Positions 49,928 through 58,191 of a stretch of DNA of 64,000 nucleotides are shown piece by piece (position 1 is the first letter of the stretch; each line of letters opens with the position of its first letter). The notes below the pieces were generated by a model, which saw only the letters and a list, made by a program, of their open reading frames with translations, made no database searches and had not been told where the DNA came from. Source of the stretch: Allobosea lupini. Its GTDB lineage: Bacteria; Pseudomonadota; Alphaproteobacteria; Rhizobiales; Beijerinckiaceae. A program made the position numbers and the translations under genes. The stretch is from assembly GCF_900109525.1 (NCBI RefSeq), contig NZ_FOAN01000002.1, positions 620,001 through 684,000 of the forward strand, given 5' to 3'.

Positions 49928-49967
49928 CGTATATATATCGAGATACGATCGATATATATATACGAGG
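49928..49967. promoter_or_regulatory. AT-rich palindromic operator/promoter of vapBC
   Basis: Inverted repeat CGTATATATATCG...GATCGATATATATATACG between purD and vapB. The outer eleven bases CGTATATATAT pair with ATATATATACG. It is strikingly AT-rich against the background. It ends just before GAGG and the vapB ATG, the expected place for VapB-VapC autorepression. Confidence 0.75.
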
Positions 49968-49972
49968 ATGTC

Positions 49973-50227
49973 ATGGCCATCCTGATCAAGGATCCCGAGA
50001 CCGACCGAATCGTCCGCGAACTTGCCGCGCGCACCGGTAGGACGATCACCGATGCGGTCAAGACAGCGGCGGAGCGCGAGCTCGCTGAGCTGCCACCGCG
50101 CAAGGGACGGATCGACATGGAGAAGCTGGAGCGAACGCTCGCTGAAATCCGCTCCTATCCAAGGATCAACGAGCATCTGACCGATGACGAAATCATTGGC
50201 TATGATGAGAACGGCGTTCCCTCGTGA
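49973..50227 (+). CDS. vapB: VapB family antitoxin (PSK/Rv0623-like)
   Basis: An 84-residue antitoxin. The N-terminal part (AILIKDPETDRIVRELAART, TITDAVKTAAERELAEL) is the ribbon-helix-helix-like DNA-binding domain of this VapB type. The C-terminal part (SYPRINEHLTDDEIIGYDE) is the toxin-binding arm. The vapC GTG overlaps its stop codon. It should repress its own operon through the adjacent palindrome. Confidence 0.9.
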   Translation: MAILIKDPETDRIVRELAARTGRTITDAVKTAAERELAELPPRKGRIDMEKLERTLAEIRSYPRINEHLTDDEIIGYDENGVPS

Positions 50228-50649
50228 TCAGCTCGCCGATCGTAGTCGACAGCTCGGCGATCATCGCCATCCTTCGCAACGAGCCTGAACGAGACAGGCT
50301 GCTAGCCGCGCTCAACGCCAGTGCCGCCAACTTCTGCTCGATGGTGACCTTCGTTGAGAGCTTCATGGTTTCCACGAGCCGCAACGCCAATGCTCCAGTC
50401 GCCTTGCATCTAAGATTGCTCGAATATCTTGGCGTCGAGTCCGCCCCGCTGGACCAGAAGCAAGCCGTCCTCGCAGCCGAAGCTTTCGCTCGCTTCGGCA
50501 AGGGGCGTCATCCCGCCAAGCTCAACCTCGGCGACTGCTTCTCCTATGCTCTTGCCAAATCCTTGAACGCGCCTCTGCTCTACAAGGGCGAGGATTTCGG
50601 CCGGACCGACCTCGTCGCGGCCGTAGCATCACAGGAGTTGCGGCCATGA
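50224..50649 (+). CDS. vapC: VapC-type PIN domain ribonuclease toxin
   Basis: A 141-residue PIN nuclease. The metal-binding acidic residues are Asp9 (VVDSSAI), Glu45 (TFVESFM), Asp104 (LGDCFSYALAK) and the pair around Asp124/Asp129 (KGEDFGRTDL), so it should be active. The start is GTG overlapping vapB. Its stop overlaps the ATG of the dehalogenase-like gene, which is unusual for a toxin gene. Confidence 0.92.
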   Translation: MISSPIVVDSSAIIAILRNEPERDRLLAALNASAANFCSMVTFVESFMVSTSRNANAPVALHLRLLEYLGVESAPLDQKQAVLAAEAFARFGKGRHPAKLNLGDCFSYALAKSLNAPLLYKGEDFGRTDLVAAVASQELRP

Positions 50650-51560
50650 CCAATATCGACAGCCTTTTCCCCGGATTCGAGGCGCGCTGGATCGACGGGC
50701 CGGTCGGCAAGATCTTCGCCCGTGTCGGCGGCGATGGGCCGCCGGTGGTGCTGATCCACGGCTTCCCGCAGACCCATGCCGAATGGCACGAGATGGCGGG
50801 CGAACTGGCCAAGACCCATACCGTCGTCTGCCCGGATCTGCGCGGCTATGGCTGGTCGGCGGCACCGCATGGCGATGGCGGCAAGGCGCTCTACAGCAAG
50901 CGCGGCATGGGCGAGGACATCGTCGCCGTCATGAGCGCGCTCGGCTTCAACCGCTTCGCCGTGATCGGCCATGATCGCGGCGCCCGCGTCGCCTACCGCC
51001 TGGCGCTCGACCATCCCGGCCGGGTCGAGCGGCTCGTCCTGCTCGACATCCTGCCGACCGTCTCGATGTGGGAAGGCATGGACGCGGCGCGCGCCATGCA
51101 GGTCTATCACTGGACCTTCCTGGCCCAGCCCGAGCCTGTGCCGGAGAAGCTGATCCAGGCCGACCCCGCCGGCTGGCTCGACCACACGATCGCGAGCTGG
51201 ACGCGAGCCAAGAAGATCGAGGCCTTTCACCCGCTGGCCATGGCCGCCTATGCCGACTCCTTCAACGACCCGTCGCGTATCCACGCCGCCTGCGAGGATT
51301 ATCGCGCCGGTGCGACGACCGATCTCGCGCACGACAAGGCCGATCTCGGCGCGGGCAAAAAGATCCTCTGCCCGGTGCTGGTGCTCTGGGGCGAGGCCGG
51401 CATCCCGGCCAAGGGCGCAAGCCCGCTCGACATCTGGCACGAGACCTTCGCGCCGCAGGCAGAGGGGCAGGCAATCGCCAGCGGCCACTTCCTGCCGGAG
51501 GAGAATCCGCAGGACACGCTGGCAAAGGTGATACCTTTCCTGGTGCAACCGCTTTCATAA
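50646..51560 (+). CDS. Fluoroacetate dehalogenase-like alpha/beta hydrolase
   Basis: A 304-residue alpha/beta hydrolase. The residue set known from bacterial fluoroacetate dehalogenases is complete: nucleophile Asp110 followed by Arg111 and Arg114 (GHDRGAR), Asp134, the halide pocket His155-Trp156 and Tyr219, Trp185 and His281 (SGHFLPEE). It should hydrolyse the carbon-halogen bond of fluoro- or chloroacetate; epoxide hydrolase or ordinary esterase activity is less likely because of the pocket residues. It overlaps vapC by 4 bases. Confidence 0.85.
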   Translation: MTNIDSLFPGFEARWIDGPVGKIFARVGGDGPPVVLIHGFPQTHAEWHEMAGELAKTHTVVCPDLRGYGWSAAPHGDGGKALYSKRGMGEDIVAVMSALGFNRFAVIGHDRGARVAYRLALDHPGRVERLVLLDILPTVSMWEGMDAARAMQVYHWTFLAQPEPVPEKLIQADPAGWLDHTIASWTRAKKIEAFHPLAMAAYADSFNDPSRIHAACEDYRAGATTDLAHDKADLGAGKKILCPVLVLWGEAGIPAKGASPLDIWHETFAPQAEGQAIASGHFLPEENPQDTLAKVIPFLVQPLS

Positions 51561-51568
51561 ACATGCTG

Positions 51569-51673
51569 GTCATCCCGGACGCAGCGAAGCGGAGATCCGG
51601 GATCCATGCCTGAGCCTCGCCAATATAGGTTTCGGGATGGATCCCGGGTCTCCCTTCGGTCGCCCAGGATGAC
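51569..51673. repeat. Dispersed palindromic repeat, family A, copy 3
   Basis: Starts GTCATCCCGGACGCAGCGAAG and ends GGTCGCCCAGGATGAC (arms in shortened form), with inner GGGATCCATGCC and GATGGATCCCGG. It is nearly the same as the copy at 58192-58297. It lies between the dehalogenase and the patatin gene. Confidence 0.85.
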
Positions 51674-51705
51674 TATGAAAGGGTAGAAGCGGATCGCCTT
51701 TCGCC

Positions 51706-52575
51706 ATGACCTCAGCCCTGCCAACGACGCACAAAGTCTCTTCGAAGCCCGAGCTCGTCCTCGTGCTCGGCTCGGGCGGCGCGCGCGGGCTCAGCCATAT
51801 CCCGGTGCTGGAGGCCCTCGATGAGCTTGGTCTGAAGCCGGCGCTGATCGCCGGCTCGTCGATGGGGGCGATCGTCGGCGCGGCCTATGCCGCCGGCCTC
51901 TCCGGCCGCGACCTGCGTGCCCATGTCGAGGCGAGCTTCCGCGACCGGGCCCGGGTGATCGCCAGGCTGCTCGAAGCACGCATCGGCAAGATCGCCGATC
52001 TCTGGCGCGGCGGCCTCGGCAACCCCGTGCTGATCGATGGCGAGCGCCTGCTCGACCTGTTCTGGCCGCAGGCCGTGCCCGATCGCTTCGAGGAGCTCGG
52101 CATCCCTTTCCTCAGCGTCGCGACCGACTATCATCTGCATGACGAGGTCATGCTCGGCAGCGGCCCGCTGACGCCGGCTGTCGCCGCCTCGCTGGCGATC
52201 CCCGGCCTGGTCAAGCCGGTGACGATCGGCGGCCGCGTTCTGATCGATGGCGGCGCGATCAATCCCCTGCCCTATGACCGCCTGCTCGGACCGGGGCGCC
52301 TCGTCCTCGCGGTCGACACCAGCGCACCCGCGACGGTCAGCGACAGCCGCGTGCCCGAGCCGCTGGAAGCCATGGTCGGCGTTTCGCAGATCCTGACGCG
52401 GGCACTGGTCCAGCGCATGATCGAGCGCCAGCCGCCGGACATCCTGATCCGCGCCGGTGGCGAGGGCTTCGGCGGACTCGATTTCTTCCGCTGGCAGGCG
52501 ATCCTCGACGCCGCCCAGCCGGCGAAGGACGAGGTCAAGCGGAGGCTGTCAGAGGCGCTCGAACGGGCGGCGTGA
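51706..52575 (+). CDS. Patatin-like phospholipase family protein
   Basis: A 289-residue serine hydrolase: oxyanion loop GSGGARGLSHIPVLEAL, nucleophile GSSMGAIVGAAYAAGL, and the catalytic Asp in LIDGGAINPLPYD. There is no signal peptide. It resembles the RssA/NTE-like bacterial patatins. Its last 41 bases overlap the convergent ArsR gene. Confidence 0.95.
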   Translation: MTSALPTTHKVSSKPELVLVLGSGGARGLSHIPVLEALDELGLKPALIAGSSMGAIVGAAYAAGLSGRDLRAHVEASFRDRARVIARLLEARIGKIADLWRGGLGNPVLIDGERLLDLFWPQAVPDRFEELGIPFLSVATDYHLHDEVMLGSGPLTPAVAASLAIPGLVKPVTIGGRVLIDGGAINPLPYDRLLGPGRLVLAVDTSAPATVSDSRVPEPLEAMVGVSQILTRALVQRMIERQPPDILIRAGGEGFGGLDFFRWQAILDAAQPAKDEVKRRLSEALERAA

Positions 52576-53281
52576 CCGCCTCGGGCTCGTCGCAGCAGAA
52601 GCCCGGCAAGCCGGCCTCCAGCGCCGCACGACCCTTCTCCGTCAGGACCACCGAGCGGCTATCCTTGATCCGCATTACCCAGCCCGTCTCGAGGCAGCGG
52701 CAGGCCAAGGCCGCCGCGAGCGAGCCGGCGAGATGCGGGCGGCGCTCGCTCCAGTCGAGACACGGGCGCAGCGCCGCCCGCCTGCCTTTGCTCGCCGTCG
52801 CCGGATCGATCCCGAGCCCGGCGAAGAGCGCGACGCCGGAACGAGTCAGCCCGTAGCCGCCATCGGCGACGGTGAGATGGCCGCCCGCCAAAAGCGCATC
52901 ATGGATCGCGATGCCCAGGCGGCCGGCGAAATGATCATAGCAGGTACGGGCACGGGCGAGGTCGGCACTGATGCGCGAGGGCAACCGTCTGCCATTCGCC
53001 TGGCCGCCGGAGAGCACCATCAGCCCTTCCAATGCGGTCGCGACCTCCGGCCCGGCCAGACGGTAGTAGCGATGGCGGCCCTGCGCGGCGACATCGAGCA
53101 GGCCGCCCTGCATCAGCTTGGCGAGATGACCGCTCGCAGTCTGCGGCGCGACGCCTGCCAGAAAGGCGAGCTCCTTCGCCGTCAGCGCGCGGCCATCCAT
53201 CAGCGCATGCAGCATGTTGGCGCGGGCGGGATCCCCCATCAGATGGGCGATCTCGGCGAGATAGGGTCCGTGCATGGCCAT
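52535..53281 (-). CDS. ArsR family winged-helix regulator
   Basis: A 248-residue regulator: N-terminal ArsR HTH (LMGDPARANMLHALMDGR, TAKELAFLAGVAPQTASGHL, GRHRYYRL) followed by a longer C-terminal domain with ARTCYDHFAGRLG and CLDWSERRPHLAG. This architecture is seen in other ArsR-type regulators of about 220-250 residues. The Cys/Glu end (GFCCDEPE) might bind metal. The start MAMHGPYLAEIAH is chosen over a codon at 53335. Divergent from the TauE/SafE gene, which is a candidate target. Confidence 0.88.
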   Translation of the reverse strand: MAMHGPYLAEIAHLMGDPARANMLHALMDGRALTAKELAFLAGVAPQTASGHLAKLMQGGLLDVAAQGRHRYYRLAGPEVATALEGLMVLSGGQANGRRLPSRISADLARARTCYDHFAGRLGIAIHDALLAGGHLTVADGGYGLTRSGVALFAGLGIDPATASKGRRAALRPCLDWSERRPHLAGSLAAALACRCLETGWVMRIKDSRSVVLTEKGRAALEAGLPGFCCDEPEAVTPPVRAPLTASA

Positions 53282-53431
53282 GGCTCGACGCCTCCATTGT
53301 GGCTGCCATGATGACGTCCGTGCCCGCTGAGGCAAGCAAGGACGCTACGGCGGGGACCGTAGTATCGAAAAGCGACAGCCGGGGTCAGGACTGCCAGAAG
53401 TCACGGCATCGCAATCGGGACTGGCAGGATC

Positions 53432-54172
53432 ATGGACCAGACGACGCTCCTCACCTTCATCGCCGCGACCTTCGTGCTCGCCGGCTTCGTCAAGGGCGTG
53501 ATCGGGCTCGGCCTCCCAACGATCGCAGTCGGCGTGCTCGGCGTGGTGATGGCGCCGGCGCAGGCGGCGGCGCTGCTGGTCATCCCCAACCTCGTCACCA
53601 ATAGCTGGCAGCTCGCCGGGCCAAAGCTGAAGGCCATCGCCATCCGTCTCTGGCCGATGCTGGCCGGAACCTGTGTCGGAACCTGGGCCGGAGCCGGGCT
53701 GCTGGAGAAGGCCAAGGACGGCTCGGCGACGCTCTGGCTCGGTATCGCGCTGGTGCTCTATGCGCTGGTCGGGCTGAAGGCGGCCAAGCTGCGCGTGCCC
53801 GAAAAGACCGAAATCTGGCTCGGCCCCCTGGTCGGCGTCATCACCGGCGCCGCCACCGCCGCGACCGGCGTCTTCGTGCTGCCCGCCGTGCCCTATCTGC
53901 AGGCGCTCGGCTTCGACAAGGACGAACTGGTGCAGGCGCTCGGCCTCTCCTTCATCGTCTCGACGATCGCGCTGTCCTTCGGGCTTGTCGGCGCCGGAGC
54001 GCTCGACCTGAAGGTCGCTGGCGCCTCGCTGCTGGCGCTGCTGCCGGCGCTGGCCGGGATGTGGTTCGGCCAGGCGATCCGCCAGCGGATCTCGGCTGCG
54101 ACCTTCAAGCTCTGCTTCTTCGCCGGGCTATTGGCGCTGGGCGGCTATCTGGTCGTCCGGACCTTGCTCTGA
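53432..54172 (+). CDS. TauE/SafE family sulfite/anion exporter
   Basis: A 246-residue membrane protein with about eight helices in two halves. The GFVKGVIGLGLPTIAVGVLG loop and the second-half GVITGAATAATGVFVLPAVPYLQALG are the family repeats (each longer block given in part). It exports sulfite, sulfoacetate or similar organic anions in characterised members. Divergent from the ArsR regulator across 150 bases. Confidence 0.93.
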   Translation: MDQTTLLTFIAATFVLAGFVKGVIGLGLPTIAVGVLGVVMAPAQAAALLVIPNLVTNSWQLAGPKLKAIAIRLWPMLAGTCVGTWAGAGLLEKAKDGSATLWLGIALVLYALVGLKAAKLRVPEKTEIWLGPLVGVITGAATAATGVFVLPAVPYLQALGFDKDELVQALGLSFIVSTIALSFGLVGAGALDLKVAGASLLALLPALAGMWFGQAIRQRISAATFKLCFFAGLLALGGYLVVRTLL

Positions 54173-54179
54173 GCTGAAC

Positions 54180-54605
54180 TCAACGCCCGCGCCCGGCATA
54201 GGCCAGGCGGCGGCTGCGCTTGTGGCCATACCAGGCGATTTCGCGGTCGCCGACATCGACGTGTACGAGACCGTTCGAATAGGAGCCGACGCCGCCGACG
54301 CTCTCGATCTTCTTGGCAACGGCTGCGGCGTTCCGTGGCGAGGTGGCGAGAGGACGGAAGTCGATGGCATTGCCGCGATAGTGCTGGGAGTTGCGGGCGT
54401 GGCGGCCGCCGCATGTCGAGGTGATCTGGATCGGGCCGATCTTGGCGGTAAGTTCCTTGATCATGCCGAGGGCTTCCGGCTTCAGGCAGCCGAGCCCCTT
54501 CACCTGGGGCTGGAACGAGATCATCGCGAGATGGGTATCGGCGGCGAAGGAGGGAGACACAGACCAGCAGGCCGCGGACAGCGCAGCCAACGCAACTTTA
54601 CGCAT
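54180..54605 (-). CDS. Secreted M15-like peptidase (D,D-carboxypeptidase-type fold)
   Basis: A 141-residue protein with a signal peptide (cut near SPSFAAD) and a zinc peptidase M15A-like domain: the metal ligands are expected in SQHYRGNAIDFR (His, Asp) and LVHVDVGD (His). A Cys pair (GCLKPE, TSTCGG) is consistent with the periplasm. Likely peptidoglycan-related or a YcbK-like protein. Convergent with the TauE gene, 7 bases apart. Confidence 0.85.
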   Translation of the reverse strand: MRKVALAALSAACWSVSPSFAADTHLAMISFQPQVKGLGCLKPEALGMIKELTAKIGPIQITSTCGGRHARNSQHYRGNAIDFRPLATSPRNAAAVAKKIESVGGVGSYSNGLVHVDVGDREIAWYGHKRSRRLAYAGRGR

Positions 54606-54874
54606 AATGGAGATTTACCGACTTTGGAGAATGGAAGGCTCAAGCCACCATTCCTTGGTCTGGCTGAGCAGTGCAGCGGCGACGTACGAATGATAGAAGG
54701 CAAAAACATGGCGAAAAGCGCCAGCAACGCCTCGGTCGATCAACTCGAAGCGCGCTTACCCCATTGGAGCTAGATCGATCGGACTAGGCGCTCTTGGCCC
54801 TTACGTCGAAAATATACACAGTCTTGATAGCATATTTTCTATAGAAAATCGGTCTATTACTTCATTCGTAAATG
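54606..54874. other. AT-richer intergenic stretch with a perfect 16-base palindrome
   Basis: Contains ATTTTCTATAGAAAAT at 54834-54849, a perfect palindrome close to the tadA stop, within sequence much richer in AT than the surroundings. A 21-codon reading frame (54708-54773) with a modest AAGG site is present but unsupported. No known gene was found. Confidence 0.5.
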
Positions 54875-55339
54875 CTAGCGCCGCTCGCGAAAGAAGTCGC
54901 GCAGCAGCTCGGCCGCCTCGCGCTCGCTCAGGCCGCCATAGACCTCGGGCGCGTGATGGCAGCTCGGACTGCGATAGAGCCTGACGCCGTTCTCGACCGC
55001 ACCGCCCTTCGGGTCCGAGGCTGCGAAATAGAGCCGCCTGATCCGGGCGAAGGAAATCGCCGCCGCGCACATCGGGCAGGGCTCGAGCGTGACATAGAGA
55101 TCGCAGTCGATCAGCCGTTCCGACTGGATGGCTTCGCAGGCCAGCCGGATCGCCAATGTCTCGGCATGGGCAGTCGGATCCTTCAGCTCGAGCGTGCGGT
55201 TGCCGGCGCTCGCCAGCACCTCGCCGCCACGGACGATCACCGCCCCGACCGGTACCTCGCCGCGCTCCGCCGCGGCGCGCGCCTCGGCGAGCGCCCGCGC
55301 CATCGGCGTCTCGATCTGCTTTGCGTCGATCGATCCCAT
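54875..55339 (-). CDS. tadA: tRNA-specific adenosine deaminase
   Basis: Deaminates A34 to inosine in tRNA-Arg(ACG). It has 154 residues. The zinc site is HAET (TAHAETLAI) with PCPMCAAAI, and the VPVGAVIV strand and the C-terminal basic helix are typical. The ATG follows a weak site. Divergent from the pseudouridine synthase gene. Confidence 0.96.
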   Translation of the reverse strand: MGSIDAKQIETPMARALAEARAAAERGEVPVGAVIVRGGEVLASAGNRTLELKDPTAHAETLAIRLACEAIQSERLIDCDLYVTLEPCPMCAAAISFARIRRLYFAASDPKGGAVENGVRLYRSPSCHHAPEVYGGLSEREAAELLRDFFRERR

Positions 55340-55473
55340 CGAACCCCATCATTGCCGCTCGCAGCGGGCGAAGTCGCCTGCTACAAGCGCCGGCTAATAC
55401 CAGATTCAAGAGCCGCTGCCGTCCCGGATCGCTTCGCAACCCGGTCCGCGATGATCCGGCTTCAGGAGCCACC

Positions 55474-57615
55474 ATGAGCGACGACAACAACCAGAAAAGC
55501 CGCGGCCCGCGCAAGGGCGGCGGCGCCGGCGGCCGCGGCGGCGGGCGCGATGGCGGTCACGGACGCGGTGGCTCCGGTGGCCGTCCGCCCGCGCGCGGCG
55601 GGAAGCCGCCCTTCCGTTCGCGCGATGGCGAGGAGCGCCCCCGGCGCGCGCCGGCCGAAGGCGCCGAGCGCCGCAGCGATAGTGAGCGCCCGGCGCGTCG
55701 CTTCGAGAAGAAGCCATTCCGCGAGCGCCCGAGCGGCGAGCGGCCGCCGCGCGAGGGTGGCGAGCGGCCATTCCGCGACCGCGGCAGCGACGAGCGCCGC
55801 GCCAGCCGGCCGCCCCGCGATGGCGACCGGCCAAGTCGCGACAGGACCGGTGGTGACAGGCCCGGTGGCTTCGGACGTCCTTCCCGCGACGGCGCCCCGT
55901 CGCGCCCACCGCGCGATGGAGACCGTCCCTTCCGTGGACGTGGTGATGACGAGCGTCGTGCGGCACGCCCCTCCCGCGACGGCGCACCCTCGCGCCCACC
56001 GCGCGAAGGCGGCGAACGTCCCTTCCGCTCGCGTGACGGTGAAGAGCACCGGCCGCCGCGCGAGCGCAGCGAAGGCCGCAGCTTCGGCGGCGGCAAGCGC
56101 TTCGACACCCCGCGCGGCAGCAACCCGACGCGCACTCGTCCCGACCGGGCGCATCGCAACGCCGCCGAGATCGCCGAGGCCGTATCGGTTCCGGCTGCGC
56201 CACAGGAGCCGGAGCGCATCGCCAAGGTGATGGCTCGCGCCGGTGTCGCCTCCCGCCGCGACAGCGAGGCGCTGATCGCGGAAGGCCGCGTCAGCGTCAA
56301 CGGCAGGGTGATCGAGAGCCCGGCGCTCGATGTCGGCCCGAACGATGTCGTGCTGGTCGATGGCGAGCCCTTGCCGGCGCGCGAGCGCACGCGGCTCTGG
56401 TTCTACCACAAGCCGCGCGGCCTGGTGACGACCAACCATGACCCCGAGGGGCGCCCGACCGTGTTCGACGCGCTGCCGGAGGACCTGCCGCGGGTGCTCT
56501 CGGTCGGCCGGCTCGACATCAACACGGAAGGCCTGCTGCTGCTCACCAATGACGGCGGGCTGGCGCGGATGCTGGAGTTGCCCGAGACCGGCTGGCTCCG
56601 GCGCTATCGCGTCCGCGCCTTCGGCCAGGTCAACCAGGCCCAGCTCGACACATTGAAAGGCGGCGTCACCATCGACGGCGTCCAGTACGGCCCGGTCATC
56701 GCGCAGTTCGAGCGCGAGCAGGGGTCCAACACCTGGCTGACCGTCGACCTGCGCGAGGGCAAGAACCGCGAGGTCAAGACGGTGCTGGAGCATCTCGGCC
56801 TGCAGGTGAACCGGCTGATCCGGGTCTCCTTCGGCCCGTTCCAGCTCGGCGACCTGCCGGAGGGCGAGGCCGAGGAGGTCCGCTCCAAAGTGCTCAAGGA
56901 CCAGCTCGGCACCGAGCTGATGGCCAAGGCCGGCGTCGATTTCGACTCGCCGCGGCGCGACGAGACTCGAGCGGACGACAGGCCCGCCCGTGGCAGGCCC
57001 GCGCCCGCCGGCGACGATCGCCCGCGCCGCCGGCCGCGCGAGGAGCAGGCCGAGGAGGCGCGCCCGCTGCGCGGCGACAAGCCGTGGACGCGCGGCGTCT
57101 GGCGCGATGTCGAGGCCGAGCCGCAGCGCGAGCGCAAGGCACCACCGCGCCGTGGCGCCGATCCGAAGGAAGAACGGCAGGTGCGCGAGGCCACCGGCAC
57201 GGTCACGCGCGTGCGCGACAAGGCGATCGCCGATCCGAAGGGCCGGCGCGTCAAGGTCGAGCGCATCAGCGCCAAGCCCAGCGACGAGCCGCGCGAGGAC
57301 AGGCCGGCGCGCGCGCCACGCAGCGAGCGCCCAAGCCGGGCACCGCGCGAGGAGAGCTTCGGCCGCGATCGCGGCGGCGAAGCACCCTGGCGCAGCAGCG
57401 GCGACTGGGCCGACAAACCGACGCGCGGCAAGCGCCCGCCAGGTGCGGGCGCTGGTTCCGACGAACGCCCTGCCCGCTCCTTCCGCGGCAAGCCGACCGG
57501 CGACCGGCCAAGTGGCGATCGTCCGGGCGGACGCGGCCCGCGCCCTGGCGGCGACAAGCGCCCGCCGCGCTCCGGTCCGCCGCGCTCTGGTGGCGGGCGT
57601 GACCGTCGCGGCTGA
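55474..57615 (+). CDS. RluB-type pseudouridine synthase with long charged tails
   Basis: A 713-residue protein. The central part (about 245-490) is a standard RluB/RsuA synthase: S4 domain (MARAGVASRRDSEALIAEGR), catalytic Asp348 in SVGRLDINTEGLLLLTNDGG, and GKNREVKTVLEHLGL. About 240 residues before it and 220 after it are Arg/Gly/Asp-rich, with imperfect tandem units such as SRPPRDGDRPFR and SRPPREGGERPFR. These are probably disordered and RNA-binding. AGGAGCCACC precedes the ATG. It modifies 23S rRNA (predicted U2605-type site). Confidence 0.93.
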   Translation: MSDDNNQKSRGPRKGGGAGGRGGGRDGGHGRGGSGGRPPARGGKPPFRSRDGEERPRRAPAEGAERRSDSERPARRFEKKPFRERPSGERPPREGGERPFRDRGSDERRASRPPRDGDRPSRDRTGGDRPGGFGRPSRDGAPSRPPRDGDRPFRGRGDDERRAARPSRDGAPSRPPREGGERPFRSRDGEEHRPPRERSEGRSFGGGKRFDTPRGSNPTRTRPDRAHRNAAEIAEAVSVPAAPQEPERIAKVMARAGVASRRDSEALIAEGRVSVNGRVIESPALDVGPNDVVLVDGEPLPARERTRLWFYHKPRGLVTTNHDPEGRPTVFDALPEDLPRVLSVGRLDINTEGLLLLTNDGGLARMLELPETGWLRRYRVRAFGQVNQAQLDTLKGGVTIDGVQYGPVIAQFEREQGSNTWLTVDLREGKNREVKTVLEHLGLQVNRLIRVSFGPFQLGDLPEGEAEEVRSKVLKDQLGTELMAKAGVDFDSPRRDETRADDRPARGRPAPAGDDRPRRRPREEQAEEARPLRGDKPWTRGVWRDVEAEPQRERKAPPRRGADPKEERQVREATGTVTRVRDKAIADPKGRRVKVERISAKPSDEPREDRPARAPRSERPSRAPREESFGRDRGGEAPWRSSGDWADKPTRGKRPPGAGAGSDERPARSFRGKPTGDRPSGDRPGGRGPRPGGDKRPPRSGPPRSGGGRDRRG

Positions 57616-57625
57616 GGTCTAATCG

Positions 57626-58186
57626 ATGCGCATCGTCGGGGGGCGCTTCGGCGGCCGGTCTCTCGCCAGCCCGAAGCCGGGCATCGGCGCGATCCGGCCG
57701 ACCTCGGACCGCCTGCGGGAATCGCTGTTCAACGTGCTGGCGCATGGCCATGGCGATGCGGCCGACGGCGCGCGCGTGCTCGACCTCTTCGCCGGCACCG
57801 GCGCGATGGCGTTCGAGGCGCTGTCGCGCGGCGCCGCCTTCGCGCTGCTGGTCGATGACGGGGCCGAGGCGCGCGGGCTGATCCGCGAGAACCAGATGGC
57901 GCTCGGGCTCGCCGGCTATAGCCGCATCTTCCGGCGCGACGCGACCAGGCTCGGCCCGATCACCGGCATGGCGCCGTTCGACCTCGTCTTCTGCGACCCG
58001 CCCTATCGCAAGGGGTTGGGTGAAAAAGCTCTCGCCTCGGCCCGAGAAGGCGGCTGGCTGGCGAGCGATGCGCTGATCGTGCTGGAGGAAGCCGCCGACG
58101 CCGGGATCACGCTGCCGGACGGGTTCGAGGAGCTCGATCGGCGCGATTATGGCGAGACGCAGGTGCGGTTCTTGCGGGTGGTGTGA
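57626..58186 (+). CDS. rsmD: 16S rRNA (guanine-966-N2)-methyltransferase
   Basis: SAM-dependent methyltransferase of 186 residues. It has MRIVGGRFGGRSL at the start, the RPTSDRLRESLFNVL motif, the SAM loop LDLFAGTGAMAFEALSRGA and the catalytic VFCDPPYRKG. It follows the pseudouridine synthase by 10 bases, so two rRNA modification genes are co-transcribed. Confidence 0.97.
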   Translation: MRIVGGRFGGRSLASPKPGIGAIRPTSDRLRESLFNVLAHGHGDAADGARVLDLFAGTGAMAFEALSRGAAFALLVDDGAEARGLIRENQMALGLAGYSRIFRRDATRLGPITGMAPFDLVFCDPPYRKGLGEKALASAREGGWLASDALIVLEEAADAGITLPDGFEELDRRDYGETQVRFLRVV

Positions 58187-58191
58187 GACAG

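Noticed and set aside
49911..51700. vapBC region as part of an integrative element
   Set aside because: No integrase, tRNA target, attachment repeats or phage genes are visible; flanking genes look chromosomal.
54708..54773. 21-codon plus-strand frame (MAKSASNASV...)
   Set aside because: Only a modest upstream AAGG, no terminator, no recognised family; too short to support.
55620..56100. Repeated units as a CRISPR array
   Set aside because: The repeats are in frame inside the pseudouridine synthase gene, imperfect and protein-coding, without regular spacers.
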